DNA from: DMER64 sp964600385
Lineage (GTDB): Bacteria; Bacteroidota; Bacteroidia; Bacteroidales; UBA932
Assembly: GCA_964600385.1 (NCBI GenBank)
Contig: CAZRJC010000045.1
Coordinates: 1 to 9,829, forward strand
Length of the DNA: 9,829 nucleotides
Reading direction: 5' to 3'
The position numbers and the translations under genes are program-made. Each line of letters begins with the position of its first letter. The stretch's first letter is position 1. Shown here piece after piece: positions 1 through 6,265 of this stretch. The notes under the pieces were generated by a model that was not told the DNA's origin, made no database searches, and saw only the letters and a list, made by a program, of their open reading frames with translations.

Positions 1-111
1 GCCTACCAGATGATGCAGAATAATAAAATAACACAGCTGATTGTCCTGCAGGACGAAAAATATATTGGAATGCTCCATATTCATGACATCATAAGAGAAG
101 GTATTGTATGA
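1..111 (+). CDS. kdsD: Arabinose-5-phosphate isomerase, C-terminal fragment (5' end outside window)
   Basis: Only the last 36 residues are present, entering from the left edge and ending at TGA 109-111. They include TQLIVLQDEKYIGMLHIHDI and end REGIV, which matches the end of the second CBS domain of KdsD/KpsF-type isomerases (the E. coli protein ends in a very similar GVLHMHDLLRAGVV-type sequence). The full enzyme interconverts ribulose 5-phosphate and arabinose 5-phosphate, the first step towards Kdo for lipopolysaccharide, in the cytoplasm. The SIS catalytic domain and the first CBS domain lie outside the window, so the assignment rests on this tail alone. The stop codon overlaps the start of the next gene (ATGA, 108-111), suggesting coupled translation. 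A different CBS-domain protein is possible but less likely. Confidence 0.75.
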   Translation, partial: AYQMMQNNKITQLIVLQDEKYIGMLHIHDIIREGIV

Positions 112-1145
112 GCACATTCGATCCGAACCAACCGGGCGTAGCTAACGGCAGCTATTTTGCTCTTCCGTATACGACCGACGAAGCAGACCTGGTCCTGATA
201 TCTGTCCCCTGGGACGTGACCACCTCTTACCGGGCCGGCACGCACAGGGGCCCCGAGGCCATCATCGATGCATCGGTACAGGTGGACCTTTTCAATCCGC
301 GCGTAGCGGACGCCTGGAAGATTCCCATTGCCACTCTTCCGGCCAACGAAGAGCTTCTGGCCCTGAACACAGGGGCCCGTCTGAAAGCAGAAGAAGTTAT
401 CGCCGCCTGGGAAGCGGGAACCGGGCCCGAAGAAGCGGGTGCCGACCAGGCGCTCGAAGAAGTGAATCAGGCCTGCGCACGCATGAACCGCATTGTATAT
501 CTTCAATGTGCCGAGCAGCTCCGCCGGGGCAAATTCGTAGGGCTTGTGGGCGGAGAACATTCGGTGCCGCTAGGTTACCTGCAGGCACTCGGAGAGCATT
601 ACGGATCCTTTGGGATCCTGCATATTGACGCCCATGCCGACCTTAGAGAAGCCTATGAAGGATTTACCTTCTCCCATGCATCCATCATGTACAATGCCCT
701 CCGGCTGGTACCATCAGTAAAGTCCCTGGTACAAGTGGGTGTGCGTGATTATTGTCAGGAAGAAGCTGACCTGATTTGCAGCGATAACCGGATTTCTTTT
801 TTCCCGGACGAGGCACTGAGCCAGGATCAGTTCGAAGGGCTCACCTGGCGAGAAGAATGCGAAAGGATACTGGAAAGCCTTCCGGAACATGTTTATATTA
901 GCCTGGATATAGACGGACTTTCTCCCGAACTCTGTCCCCATACCGGCACGCCCGTTCCGGGAGGTTTATCATTCCCACAGGCGGATTATCTGCTACACCT
1001 GCTGGCCTCGGGAAATAAAAAAATAATCGGTTTCGATCTTTGCGAAGTGGCTCCGGGACCCGGGGAAGACGAATGGGATGCCAATGTGGGTGCTCGTATT
1101 TTGCATAAACTTTGCTGTTATTCCTATTTGAATAACAATAAATAG
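108..1145 (+). CDS. Agmatinase/arginase-family ureohydrolase, substrate unassigned
   Basis: A 345-residue metal-dependent amidinohydrolase. The binuclear-metal motifs are all visible: GGEHS at 148-152 (His151), DAHAD at 174-178 (Asp174, His176, Asp178), SLDIDGLSP at 265-273 (Asp267, Asp269), and FDLCEVAPG with Glu313. TGTPVPGG at 279-286 is also typical. Family members hydrolyse a guanidino or formimino group, usually releasing urea or formamide, and use two Mn (sometimes Ni) ions. The HIDAHADLREAYEG...SHAS stretch resembles agmatinases more than formimidoylglutamases. The protein is longer than a typical agmatinase (about 300 residues): residues about 80-140 form an extra Glu/Ala-rich, probably helical segment before GGEHS. 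Substrate (agmatine, guanidinobutyrate, guanidine or other) cannot be read from the sequence. The ATG at 108 overlaps the kdsD stop and fits the family N-terminus; no SD is needed if translation is coupled. Confidence 0.88.
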   Translation: MSTFDPNQPGVANGSYFALPYTTDEADLVLISVPWDVTTSYRAGTHRGPEAIIDASVQVDLFNPRVADAWKIPIATLPANEELLALNTGARLKAEEVIAAWEAGTGPEEAGADQALEEVNQACARMNRIVYLQCAEQLRRGKFVGLVGGEHSVPLGYLQALGEHYGSFGILHIDAHADLREAYEGFTFSHASIMYNALRLVPSVKSLVQVGVRDYCQEEADLICSDNRISFFPDEALSQDQFEGLTWREECERILESLPEHVYISLDIDGLSPELCPHTGTPVPGGLSFPQADYLLHLLASGNKKIIGFDLCEVAPGPGEDEWDANVGARILHKLCCYSYLNNNK

Positions 1146-1157
1146 GTCATATCTTTG
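1127..1157 (+). promoter_or_regulatory. Bacteroides-type promoter for the FKBP lipoprotein gene
   Basis: TTTG at 1127-1130, then 19 bp, then TATCTTTG at 1150-1157. This matches the Bacteroides primary sigma consensus (-33 TTTG, -7 TAnnTTTG) in both boxes and in spacing. The -33 box lies inside the last codons of the ureohydrolase. Transcription would start near 1161-1165, giving a leader of about 40 nt before ATG 1202. Seen directly; activity is inferred. Confidence 0.75.
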
Positions 1158-1201
1158 AAGTTTGTAGCATTTATCTGAATTCTATTTCTAACTATATTAA
1201 A

Positions 1202-1927
1202 ATGAGAACATTAAAATTTTTATCTCTTGCCCTTTTATGCGGCATTTTTGCTGTTTCCTGTAACAGCGCCTCTCCCAAACAAACAAATCAGGACTTTACT
1301 AAAGCTGAGATTGACACCGTCAGCCGCGCCATTGGTTATTCCCTGGCTTCTATGGTAAAACAATCCAATTTCGGAGCATTGGATAACGACGCCATCATCA
1401 AAGCTTATAAAGAAATGATGAGCAAGGAAGAAAATCCTTCACAGGACGAAATGATGTCATGGAACAGCGATATCCAGACCTACATGCAGAAGAAGATGGA
1501 ACGTGAAGGCCAGCGCAATCTCGAAGCCGGAAATGCTTTCCTGACTGAGAACAAGACCAAGGAAGGTGTTATTGAACTTCCCAGCGGTCTGCAATATAAG
1601 GTTATCCGCGAAGGCAACGAAGTTCGCGCCAAAGCAGAAGATACAGTTGAAGTACACTATGTAGGCACCCTCATTGACGGAACCGAATTTGACTCTTCCT
1701 ACACAAACAACGAAATGGCCAAATTCCCCCTCAACCGGGTTATTCCTGCCTGGACCGAAGGCATGCAAATGATTGGCGAAGGTGGCAAAATCATTCTTTA
1801 TGTACCCGCCGCTTTGGGTTACGGCCCCAACGGAGCAGGTGACAAGATCGGCCCCAACAGCGCGCTGGTTTTCGAAGTGGAAATGAATAAGATATTCCCT
1901 GCTGCAGCTCCTGCTGAAATCAAGTAA
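1202..1927 (+). CDS. FKBP-type peptidyl-prolyl cis-trans isomerase, predicted lipoprotein
   Basis: A 241-residue protein with three parts. Residues 1-20 are a lipoprotein signal peptide: basic start MRTLK, a hydrophobic core, then the lipobox AVSC with Cys20 as the predicted lipidated residue. Residues about 30-120 are a helical FKBP N-terminal dimerisation region of the Mip/FkpA type. Residues about 125-235 are the FKBP catalytic domain. The usual pocket residues are present: Tyr153 (VHYVG), Phe163-Asp164 (EFDSS), Val180-Ile181 and Trp184 (NRVIPAW), Tyr207 (LGYG) and Phe224. It should catalyse proline isomerisation and assist folding of envelope proteins from the periplasmic face of a membrane. 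It has its own promoter (TTTG 1127, TATCTTTG 1150). No SD precedes the ATG; the leader ends in an A/T-rich run. DUF3127 follows after 8 bp, probably on the same transcript. Confidence 0.93.
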   Translation: MRTLKFLSLALLCGIFAVSCNSASPKQTNQDFTKAEIDTVSRAIGYSLASMVKQSNFGALDNDAIIKAYKEMMSKEENPSQDEMMSWNSDIQTYMQKKMEREGQRNLEAGNAFLTENKTKEGVIELPSGLQYKVIREGNEVRAKAEDTVEVHYVGTLIDGTEFDSSYTNNEMAKFPLNRVIPAWTEGMQMIGEGGKIILYVPAALGYGPNGAGDKIGPNSALVFEVEMNKIFPAAAPAEIK

Positions 1928-1935
1928 ATTGAATC

Positions 1936-2295
1936 GTGGAAATTTCAGGCATACTCATTCAGAAGCTTCCCGTTTTTAACGGAACGGGCACACGGGGAAA
2001 CTGGGTTAAACAGGAATTTGTTCTGGAAACCCGGGATTCGCAATATCCCCGGAAAGTATGTATTTCCGTATTCGGCGACGACAAGGTACGCGAACTGGCC
2101 TCGTACAAGACAGGTGAACCTGTAAAAGTTTCTTTTAATCTGGAATCAAAGGAATATAACGGTCGCTGGTATACAGAGGTCCGTGCCTGGAAGATGGAGA
2201 AAGAAGCTGCTTCGGGTGCCGCAGAATCGTATCCCGTACCTCCGCCCCCTATGGAAATGGAATCAGGCGAAGGAGAGGATGATCTTCCGTTTTAG
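1936..2295 (+). CDS. DUF3127 protein with SSB-like acidic C-terminal tip
   Basis: A 119-residue protein found mainly in Bacteroidota. Residues 1-87 are the DUF3127 domain, recognisable by MEISG...LP at the start, the KQEFVLET strand (25-32), the VSFNLESKEYNGRWYTEVRA segment (65-84) and AWK. Residues about 90-114 are a flexible Ala/Pro/Glu-rich linker including PPPP. The protein ends in DDLPF (115-119), closely resembling the DDDIPF tip of bacterial SSB that docks partner proteins. The family has no established function that I know of; a single-strand-binding or SSB-mimicking role is inference. The start is GTG: an in-frame TGA at 1930-1932 excludes anything upstream, and the GTG gives the family's usual N-terminus. 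The last 47 bp overlap the 3' end of miaA on the opposite strand. Confidence 0.85.
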   Translation: MEISGILIQKLPVFNGTGTRGNWVKQEFVLETRDSQYPRKVCISVFGDDKVRELASYKTGEPVKVSFNLESKEYNGRWYTEVRAWKMEKEAASGAAESYPVPPPPMEMESGEGEDDLPF

Positions 2296-3130
2296 GAACA
2301 TCTCTCCAGTAAGTCATCTGACGCTTGGCATACCTTCGGGTATTGCGTTTGATCAGACTCACAGCCTCTTCCAGCGAATATTTCCCTTCAAAATAATCAA
2401 AGAGCTCTCTGTAGCCCACCGTGTGGAGCGCAGAGAGCTCTTTGAATTGGTACAGTTCCCTGGCTTCGTCCGGCAAACCCTGTTCCATCATAACATCCAC
2501 TCTTCTGTCTATACGCTCATACAATTCGGCCCGTGGTCTTTCAAGCTTGATCTTTTCAATCTCAAAGGGCCTTTTCTTTTTTGTATTGTTCAGGAACGAC
2601 GAATACGGCCTGCCGGTGAGCAGACACACCTCAAGCGCCCGGATTATCCGCCGGCTGTTGGAGAGATCGGTCTGCGCGTAGGCAACACTGTCCAGAAGTT
2701 TCAACTGCGCACGCAGCTGCTCCATCCCGCCGGGTTCAAGTAACTTATCATTCAATTGCTCTCTCAGTTGCGGGTCCGATTCCGGGAGATCGTCCATTCC
2801 GTCACAGAATGCGTCTATGTACAGGCCCGATCCGCCAACCATAAGCAGGTATTCATGATCGGGCGCCAGTTTCATTACCAGTTCCCAGGCTTCACGTTCA
2901 TAATCCCCCGCAGAATAAGCCTGATGAATGGAGTGGGTGGCAATGAAATAATGTGTTACGGCAGCCAGTTCTTCAGGCGAAGGCCTGGCTACGCCAATGT
3001 TCATTTCCTTATAGATCTGACGGCTGTCGCAGTTGATTACGGGTGAACCGAGGTAACGGGCCAGGGCAACGCCCAGCGCCGTTTTTCCTACGCCCGTAGG
3101 ACCAAGCAGAATTATAATTTTTGTAGCCAT
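2249..3130 (-). CDS. miaA: tRNA dimethylallyltransferase
   Basis: A 293-residue enzyme that transfers a dimethylallyl group to N6 of A37 in tRNAs reading UNN codons. Visible motifs in order: P-loop GPTGVGKT at 10-17; DSRQIY at 35-40, the version of the conserved DSxQxY motif with the proposed catalytic Asp; GGSGLY at 99-104; NSRRIIRALEV at 158-168; TVGYREL at 237-243; and TRRYAKRQMTYWR at 264-276. Length is normal. I chose the ATG at 3130, giving MATKIIILLGPTG, the usual MiaA start; a longer reading from 3217 adds 29 residues unlike the family and translates the end of the neighbouring gene in another frame. The start lies 19 bp inside the upstream acyl-CoA reductase gene, so the two are probably co-transcribed and translationally coupled. 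The C-terminus (HPLLRLIPFP) is encoded opposite the tail of DUF3127. Confidence 0.95.
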   Translation of the reverse strand: MATKIIILLGPTGVGKTALGVALARYLGSPVINCDSRQIYKEMNIGVARPSPEELAAVTHYFIATHSIHQAYSAGDYEREAWELVMKLAPDHEYLLMVGGSGLYIDAFCDGMDDLPESDPQLREQLNDKLLEPGGMEQLRAQLKLLDSVAYAQTDLSNSRRIIRALEVCLLTGRPYSSFLNNTKKKRPFEIEKIKLERPRAELYERIDRRVDVMMEQGLPDEARELYQFKELSALHTVGYRELFDYFEGKYSLEEAVSLIKRNTRRYAKRQMTYWRDVPKTEDHPLLRLIPFP

Positions 3131-4158
3131 TCTATAGTATTCAACCGGTCCGCAAATTGAGTGAAACCCGGAGTCTGGGCCTGTCCGAAGGGAACTTCCG
3201 GTGTGCCCGAAACACATTGTATCCGGTCTGCGTTAGCTTTCAGATGTTCCTCTATTTCTTCCGGATGATCGTATTCCATATAGTGCAATACGCCCACGGA
3301 CGGATTCATGTCACCGGATTTTTTTAACACAAAACACGATTCACAGATTGTTTCTTCCCCGCCGGTACCGGCTTCCATGAGCGAGATGGCACGGGCATGG
3401 CGGAAGGCATTCATGTATCCCTGGTGCGACCGGAGTGCCGGGCCCGCAGTACGTTCCACTTCCATTGCAAAAGGCGAGAAATCATAGCCTCGGGGCACCC
3501 ACAGAAAACTCACGTTCCGGCATCCCAGTCCAAAAAATAAAAAACAATCCCGGGCCAGGCCAGCCAGTTCTTCCGCCGACTCTCCTCCGCGCAGTATGCC
3601 TGCCGAGGTCCTGCCGGTACGGGCCAGTATTGGAGTGGAGGGAAAGTTCTTCCGGTAGAAGGCTTCGGCCGCGGTCCCCCCGGTAAAAAGGATGGCCTCT
3701 ACGCCGGGACTTAGCAGGCTGGTGAACCGGATCTGCCTGAATACCGGTGCATGGGGCTTCATCTCATGCTCAAGGGCCTTAACAATGGCGGTCAACAATA
3801 TGTTATCTTTCCGGGAAAGCTTTATCTCCAGAACGCATTCCAGCGGATGTTGTTCAATATAGGCCAGGGCACATAAAAAATCGTGCCAGCACACGAGCGG
3901 AATGTTACCCGCTGCCACTATCCCTATATGACGGGGCGAGGCTTCATCCAATTGGTAATGGAGCAAAGCCTCCATGCTTGCCTTGTCAGACTCGGGAATA
4001 CAGAGCGTGTCATCCAGACGCCGGTTCGTGAATTCCGGAACGAACCATGGATTAACGGCATATGCCTGTTCCAACAGGCCGGGGTCCAACGTCAGACGCA
4101 CCCGGGCGCAGGCCTGAATGAATTCCTGTATAAAATTGGAAGAAATCTTGCCGTTCAT
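3112..4158 (-). CDS. LuxC-type acyl-CoA reductase family protein
   Basis: A 348-residue protein of the LuxC/acyl-CoA reductase family (aldehyde dehydrogenase superfamily), which reduces acyl-CoA or acyl-protein thioesters with NAD(P)H. Signature stretches include GIVAAGNIPLVCWHDFL at 79-95, corresponding to the family's nucleotide-site AGNxP region, ARTGRTSAGIL at 179-189, and FFGLGCRNVS at 208-217 with Cys213 as the likely catalytic nucleophile. No luxD, luxE or luciferase gene is near, so bioluminescence is not suggested; the physiological substrate is unknown. I placed the start at ATG 4158 (MNGKISSNFIQEFI). A longer reading to 4281 would overlap yigZ and run through the control region. 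A TATCTTTG box lies only 4 nt before this ATG, implying a leaderless or nearly leaderless mRNA. It is followed by miaA with a 19 bp overlap. Confidence 0.82.
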   Translation of the reverse strand: MNGKISSNFIQEFIQACARVRLTLDPGLLEQAYAVNPWFVPEFTNRRLDDTLCIPESDKASMEALLHYQLDEASPRHIGIVAAGNIPLVCWHDFLCALAYIEQHPLECVLEIKLSRKDNILLTAIVKALEHEMKPHAPVFRQIRFTSLLSPGVEAILFTGGTAAEAFYRKNFPSTPILARTGRTSAGILRGGESAEELAGLARDCFLFFGLGCRNVSFLWVPRGYDFSPFAMEVERTAGPALRSHQGYMNAFRHARAISLMEAGTGGEETICESCFVLKKSGDMNPSVGVLHYMEYDHPEEIEEHLKANADRIQCVSGTPEVPFGQAQTPGFTQFADRLNTIEWLQKL

Positions 4159-4189
4159 TTTGCAAAGATAGCCAAAAGCCGTATTTTCG
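4159..4189 (+). promoter_or_regulatory. Promoter for the yigZ - pyrBI run, overlapping the divergent promoter
   Basis: TTTG at 4159-4162, exactly 19 bp, then TATTTTCG at 4182-4189 (one mismatch to TAnnTTTG). Only CACG separates the -7 box from the yigZ ATG at 4194, so the message would be leaderless or nearly so. The -33 box is directly adjacent to the minus-strand -7 box (4163-4170), so polymerase could not occupy both promoters at once. Confidence 0.6.
4163..4170 (-). promoter_or_regulatory. -7 box for the acyl-CoA reductase - miaA transcript
   Basis: Read on the minus strand, 4170 to 4163 is TATCTTTG, a perfect TAnnTTTG box, followed by CAAA and then the ATG at 4158-4156. At the consensus 19 bp spacing upstream the -33 position reads CGTG, a poor match to TTTG. 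With a -7 box this close to the start codon, transcription should begin at or within a base or two of the A of ATG. The box is inferred to be active because it is identical to the boxes before the FKBP gene and serC. Confidence 0.6.
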
Positions 4190-4193
4190 CACG

Positions 4194-4784
4194 ATGTCCT
4201 CAAGCGAGATATACACGACAATTGCCGCTCCCTCAGAGGGCCTGTATAAAGAGAAAGGCAGTAAGTTTCTGGCTTTTGCATATCCCGTTTCCACAGAAGA
4301 CGAGATTAAGAATCTCCTTCAGGACCTAAAGAAAAAGTTCTTTGATGCGCGCCATCACTGTTATGCGTACCGTCTGGGCCCCGATGGGGAAACCTGGAGA
4401 GTCAATGACAACGGTGAGCCGTCCTCAACCGCAGGCAAACCCATTTTAGGACAACTGGTTTCCTTTGGGCTGTCCGATGTGCTTATAGTGGTCATCCGGT
4501 ATTTCGGAGGCATAAAACTGGGTGTGAGCGGTCTGATAAACGCCTACCGGGCAGCAGCCAGGGATGCGCTGGAACACGCACAAACAGTGGAAAAACAGGT
4601 GAGAGAAAATATCACCCTTGAATATACCTTTGAACAAACCAATGCCGTGATGAAAGCAGTAAGGGATCTGCAGGCAGAAATAATTGATCAGTCCTTCACT
4701 GAAGGTCCGCTCCCCTGCCGTCTTGTTGTAGCCATCCTTCCCTCCAGGGTAAAATCCCTGTTATCCGTACTGGACCCCGCCTGA
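4194..4784 (+). CDS. yigZ: YigZ/IMPACT family protein
   Basis: A 196-residue protein of the UPF0029 (IMPACT) family. The N-terminal domain (about 1-130) carries the signature motifs: HHCYAY at 54-59, NDNGEPSSTAGKPI at 71-84, and RYFGGIKLGVSGLINAY at 102-118. Residues about 138-196 fit the smaller C-terminal DUF1949 domain, an alpha/beta fold resembling part of EF-G. Length is close to E. coli YigZ (about 200 residues). Bacterial function is not established; the eukaryotic relative IMPACT regulates the kinase GCN2, and translation-related or peptidase-like roles have been suggested. The start at ATG 4194 is immediately downstream of a candidate promoter and has no SD. pyrB begins 19 bp after its stop with no promoter box that I could see, so yigZ and pyrBI probably share a transcript. 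Confidence 0.9.
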   Translation: MSSSEIYTTIAAPSEGLYKEKGSKFLAFAYPVSTEDEIKNLLQDLKKKFFDARHHCYAYRLGPDGETWRVNDNGEPSSTAGKPILGQLVSFGLSDVLIVVIRYFGGIKLGVSGLINAYRAAARDALEHAQTVEKQVRENITLEYTFEQTNAVMKAVRDLQAEIIDQSFTEGPLPCRLVVAILPSRVKSLLSVLDPA

Positions 4785-4803
4785 AAACCGTAACTCCGCA
4801 TAT

Positions 4804-5703
4804 ATGAAATCACTCATTTCCATCAACGACTTCAACAAAGAAGAAATGCTGCAGGTACTGGACCTGGCCTCGGCTTACGAAGCCAATCCCAACCAGCCCC
4901 TGTACAGGGACAAAGTCATTGCCTGCATTTTCTTTGAACCGTCCACACGCACCCGTCTGAGCTTTGAAACGGCGGCCAACCGTTTGGGAGCAAGGGTTAT
5001 AGGATTCTCCTCACTGAGTTCTACCAGCGTGACCAAAGGTGAAAGTCTTAAAGACACACTCAAGATGGTATCGAACTATGCAGACATGATTGTAATCCGG
5101 CACTCGCTGGACGGGGCCGCCCGCTTTGCTTCCGAGATTGCAGGATGCCCTGTGATCAATGCGGGGGACGGCGCCAACCAGCACCCCACCCAGACTTTGC
5201 TGGATATGTATTCCATCAGGAAAACCCAGGGCACACTGGACAATCTGTCCATTACCATGGTGGGTGACCTGAAATACGGCAGGACCGTGCATTCACTGCT
5301 TCAGGCAATGAGTCATTTTAACCCGCGCTTCACGTTCATTTCATGCTCCGAACTCGGGATACCGCAGGAATACAAGGATTTCCTGGACGAACGCGGCATT
5401 ACGTACGAAGAAAAACACGTATTGGAAGGCAGCTTTGAGCAGGCCGATATACTGTACATGACCCGGATACAGCAGGAACGTTTCCAGGATCCCATGGAAT
5501 ATGAACGGGTAAAGGACCTTCTGAGCCTGAATGCCTCCATGCTCGCCGGCACAAAACCCAACCTTCGCATCCTGCATCCGCTCCCCAGGGTAAATGAGAT
5601 TGCCATTGACGTAGACGATCGCCCTGAGGCTTACTATTTTGAACAGGCCCGGAATGGGGTCTACACCCGCATGGGCATTATCACTTACCTAATGAACCAA
5701 TAA
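4804..5703 (+). CDS. pyrB: Aspartate carbamoyltransferase, catalytic chain
   Basis: A 299-residue subunit that joins carbamoyl phosphate to aspartate, the committed step of pyrimidine synthesis. Conserved features: FFEPSTRTRLSFETA at 43-57, whose STRTR (47-51) binds carbamoyl phosphate; the SSTSVTKGES loop at 72-81 with Lys78, corresponding to the active-site loop lysine contributed to a neighbouring chain; IRH at 98-100; GDGANQHPTQTLLDMYSI at 121-138; MVGDLKYGRTVHSL at 152-165; and HPLPRVNEI at 258-266. Length is slightly shorter than E. coli PyrB. pyrI follows after 3 bp, so this is the catalytic chain of a PyrB-PyrI holoenzyme. The short upstream gap (4785-4803) leaves no room for a pyrimidine-sensing attenuator of the enterobacterial kind. 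No SD precedes the ATG. Confidence 0.97.
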   Translation: MKSLISINDFNKEEMLQVLDLASAYEANPNQPLYRDKVIACIFFEPSTRTRLSFETAANRLGARVIGFSSLSSTSVTKGESLKDTLKMVSNYADMIVIRHSLDGAARFASEIAGCPVINAGDGANQHPTQTLLDMYSIRKTQGTLDNLSITMVGDLKYGRTVHSLLQAMSHFNPRFTFISCSELGIPQEYKDFLDERGITYEEKHVLEGSFEQADILYMTRIQQERFQDPMEYERVKDLLSLNASMLAGTKPNLRILHPLPRVNEIAIDVDDRPEAYYFEQARNGVYTRMGIITYLMNQ

Positions 5704-5706
5704 ACT

Positions 5707-6201
5707 ATGGAAAACCAAGAAACAACGGAAGAAAAAAAGAAGCTGAAAGTCAGTGCTATCTGCAACGGCACTGTCATTGACCGCATTCCTGCCAACGAGC
5801 TCTTTCATGTAATAGAAATTCTGGGACTTACAACCGGAGATTTTCAGATGACCTTTGGTACCAATCTCGATAGCAAAGTCCTGGGTAAGAAAGCCATCAT
5901 CAAGATTACAGATAAATTTTTTGAAGAAGACGATGTGAACCGGATAGCGCTGGTGGCGCCCGATGCCAAGCTCAATATCATCAGAGATTACGCCGTGGTG
6001 GAAAAACGCCCGGTTTCCATTCCCTCTGAAATTCACGGACTGGCACGTTGCCTGAACCCCCGCTGCGTGACCAACCACGAGCCGGTTGAAACACGATTCA
6101 CTACCCGGATGTCAACTAACGGATTGTATCTGAGATGTCATTACTGCGAAAAGGAAACATCGGGTAAAAACTTACAGATTATCAGCAAAAACAAGTCTTA
6201 G
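5707..6201 (+). CDS. pyrI: Aspartate carbamoyltransferase, regulatory chain
   Basis: A 164-residue allosteric subunit of aspartate carbamoyltransferase. The N-terminal nucleotide-binding domain begins around KVSAICNGTVIDRIPA (14-29). The C-terminal zinc domain shows four cysteines in the expected pattern: Cys115 and Cys120 (CLNPRC), Cys144 and Cys147 (CHYC). These bind the structural zinc that joins regulatory and catalytic chains, so the allosteric assembly should be intact. It is about ten residues longer than E. coli PyrI (153), mainly through a charged N-terminal tail (ENQETTEEKKK, 2-12) of unknown purpose. The ATG lies 3 bp after the pyrB stop, a tight operon arrangement. A promoter for serC follows about 20 bp after its stop, with no terminator hairpin that I could see in between. 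Confidence 0.96.
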   Translation: MENQETTEEKKKLKVSAICNGTVIDRIPANELFHVIEILGLTTGDFQMTFGTNLDSKVLGKKAIIKITDKFFEEDDVNRIALVAPDAKLNIIRDYAVVEKRPVSIPSEIHGLARCLNPRCVTNHEPVETRFTTRMSTNGLYLRCHYCEKETSGKNLQIISKNKS

Positions 6202-6218
6202 GTAATTATTTTTTACTA

Positions 6219-6226
6219 TATCTTTG
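6219..6226 (+). promoter_or_regulatory. -7 box of the serC - serA - DUF1015 promoter
   Basis: TATCTTTG, a perfect TAnnTTTG box identical to the one before the FKBP gene. At 19 bp upstream the sequence is TCTT (6196-6199), inside the last codons of pyrI and only a partial match to TTTG. Transcription would begin near 6230, about 35 nt before the serC ATG at 6266. The box also contains an in-frame TTG (6224) that could be mistaken for a serC start. Confidence 0.65.
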
Positions 6227-6265
6227 CCACATCATTCAAATTGTAACAACAAACACATCAATAAA

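Noticed and set aside
2249..3217. 322-residue version of MiaA starting at 3217
   Set aside because: The extra 29 residues come from another frame of the acyl-CoA reductase gene; the internal ATG at 3130 gives the standard MiaA start just before the P-loop.
3112..4281. 389-residue version of the acyl-CoA reductase starting at 4281
   Set aside because: The extra 41 residues would be translated antisense through yigZ and across both promoters; they do not resemble the family, and ATG 4158 follows directly after a -7 box.
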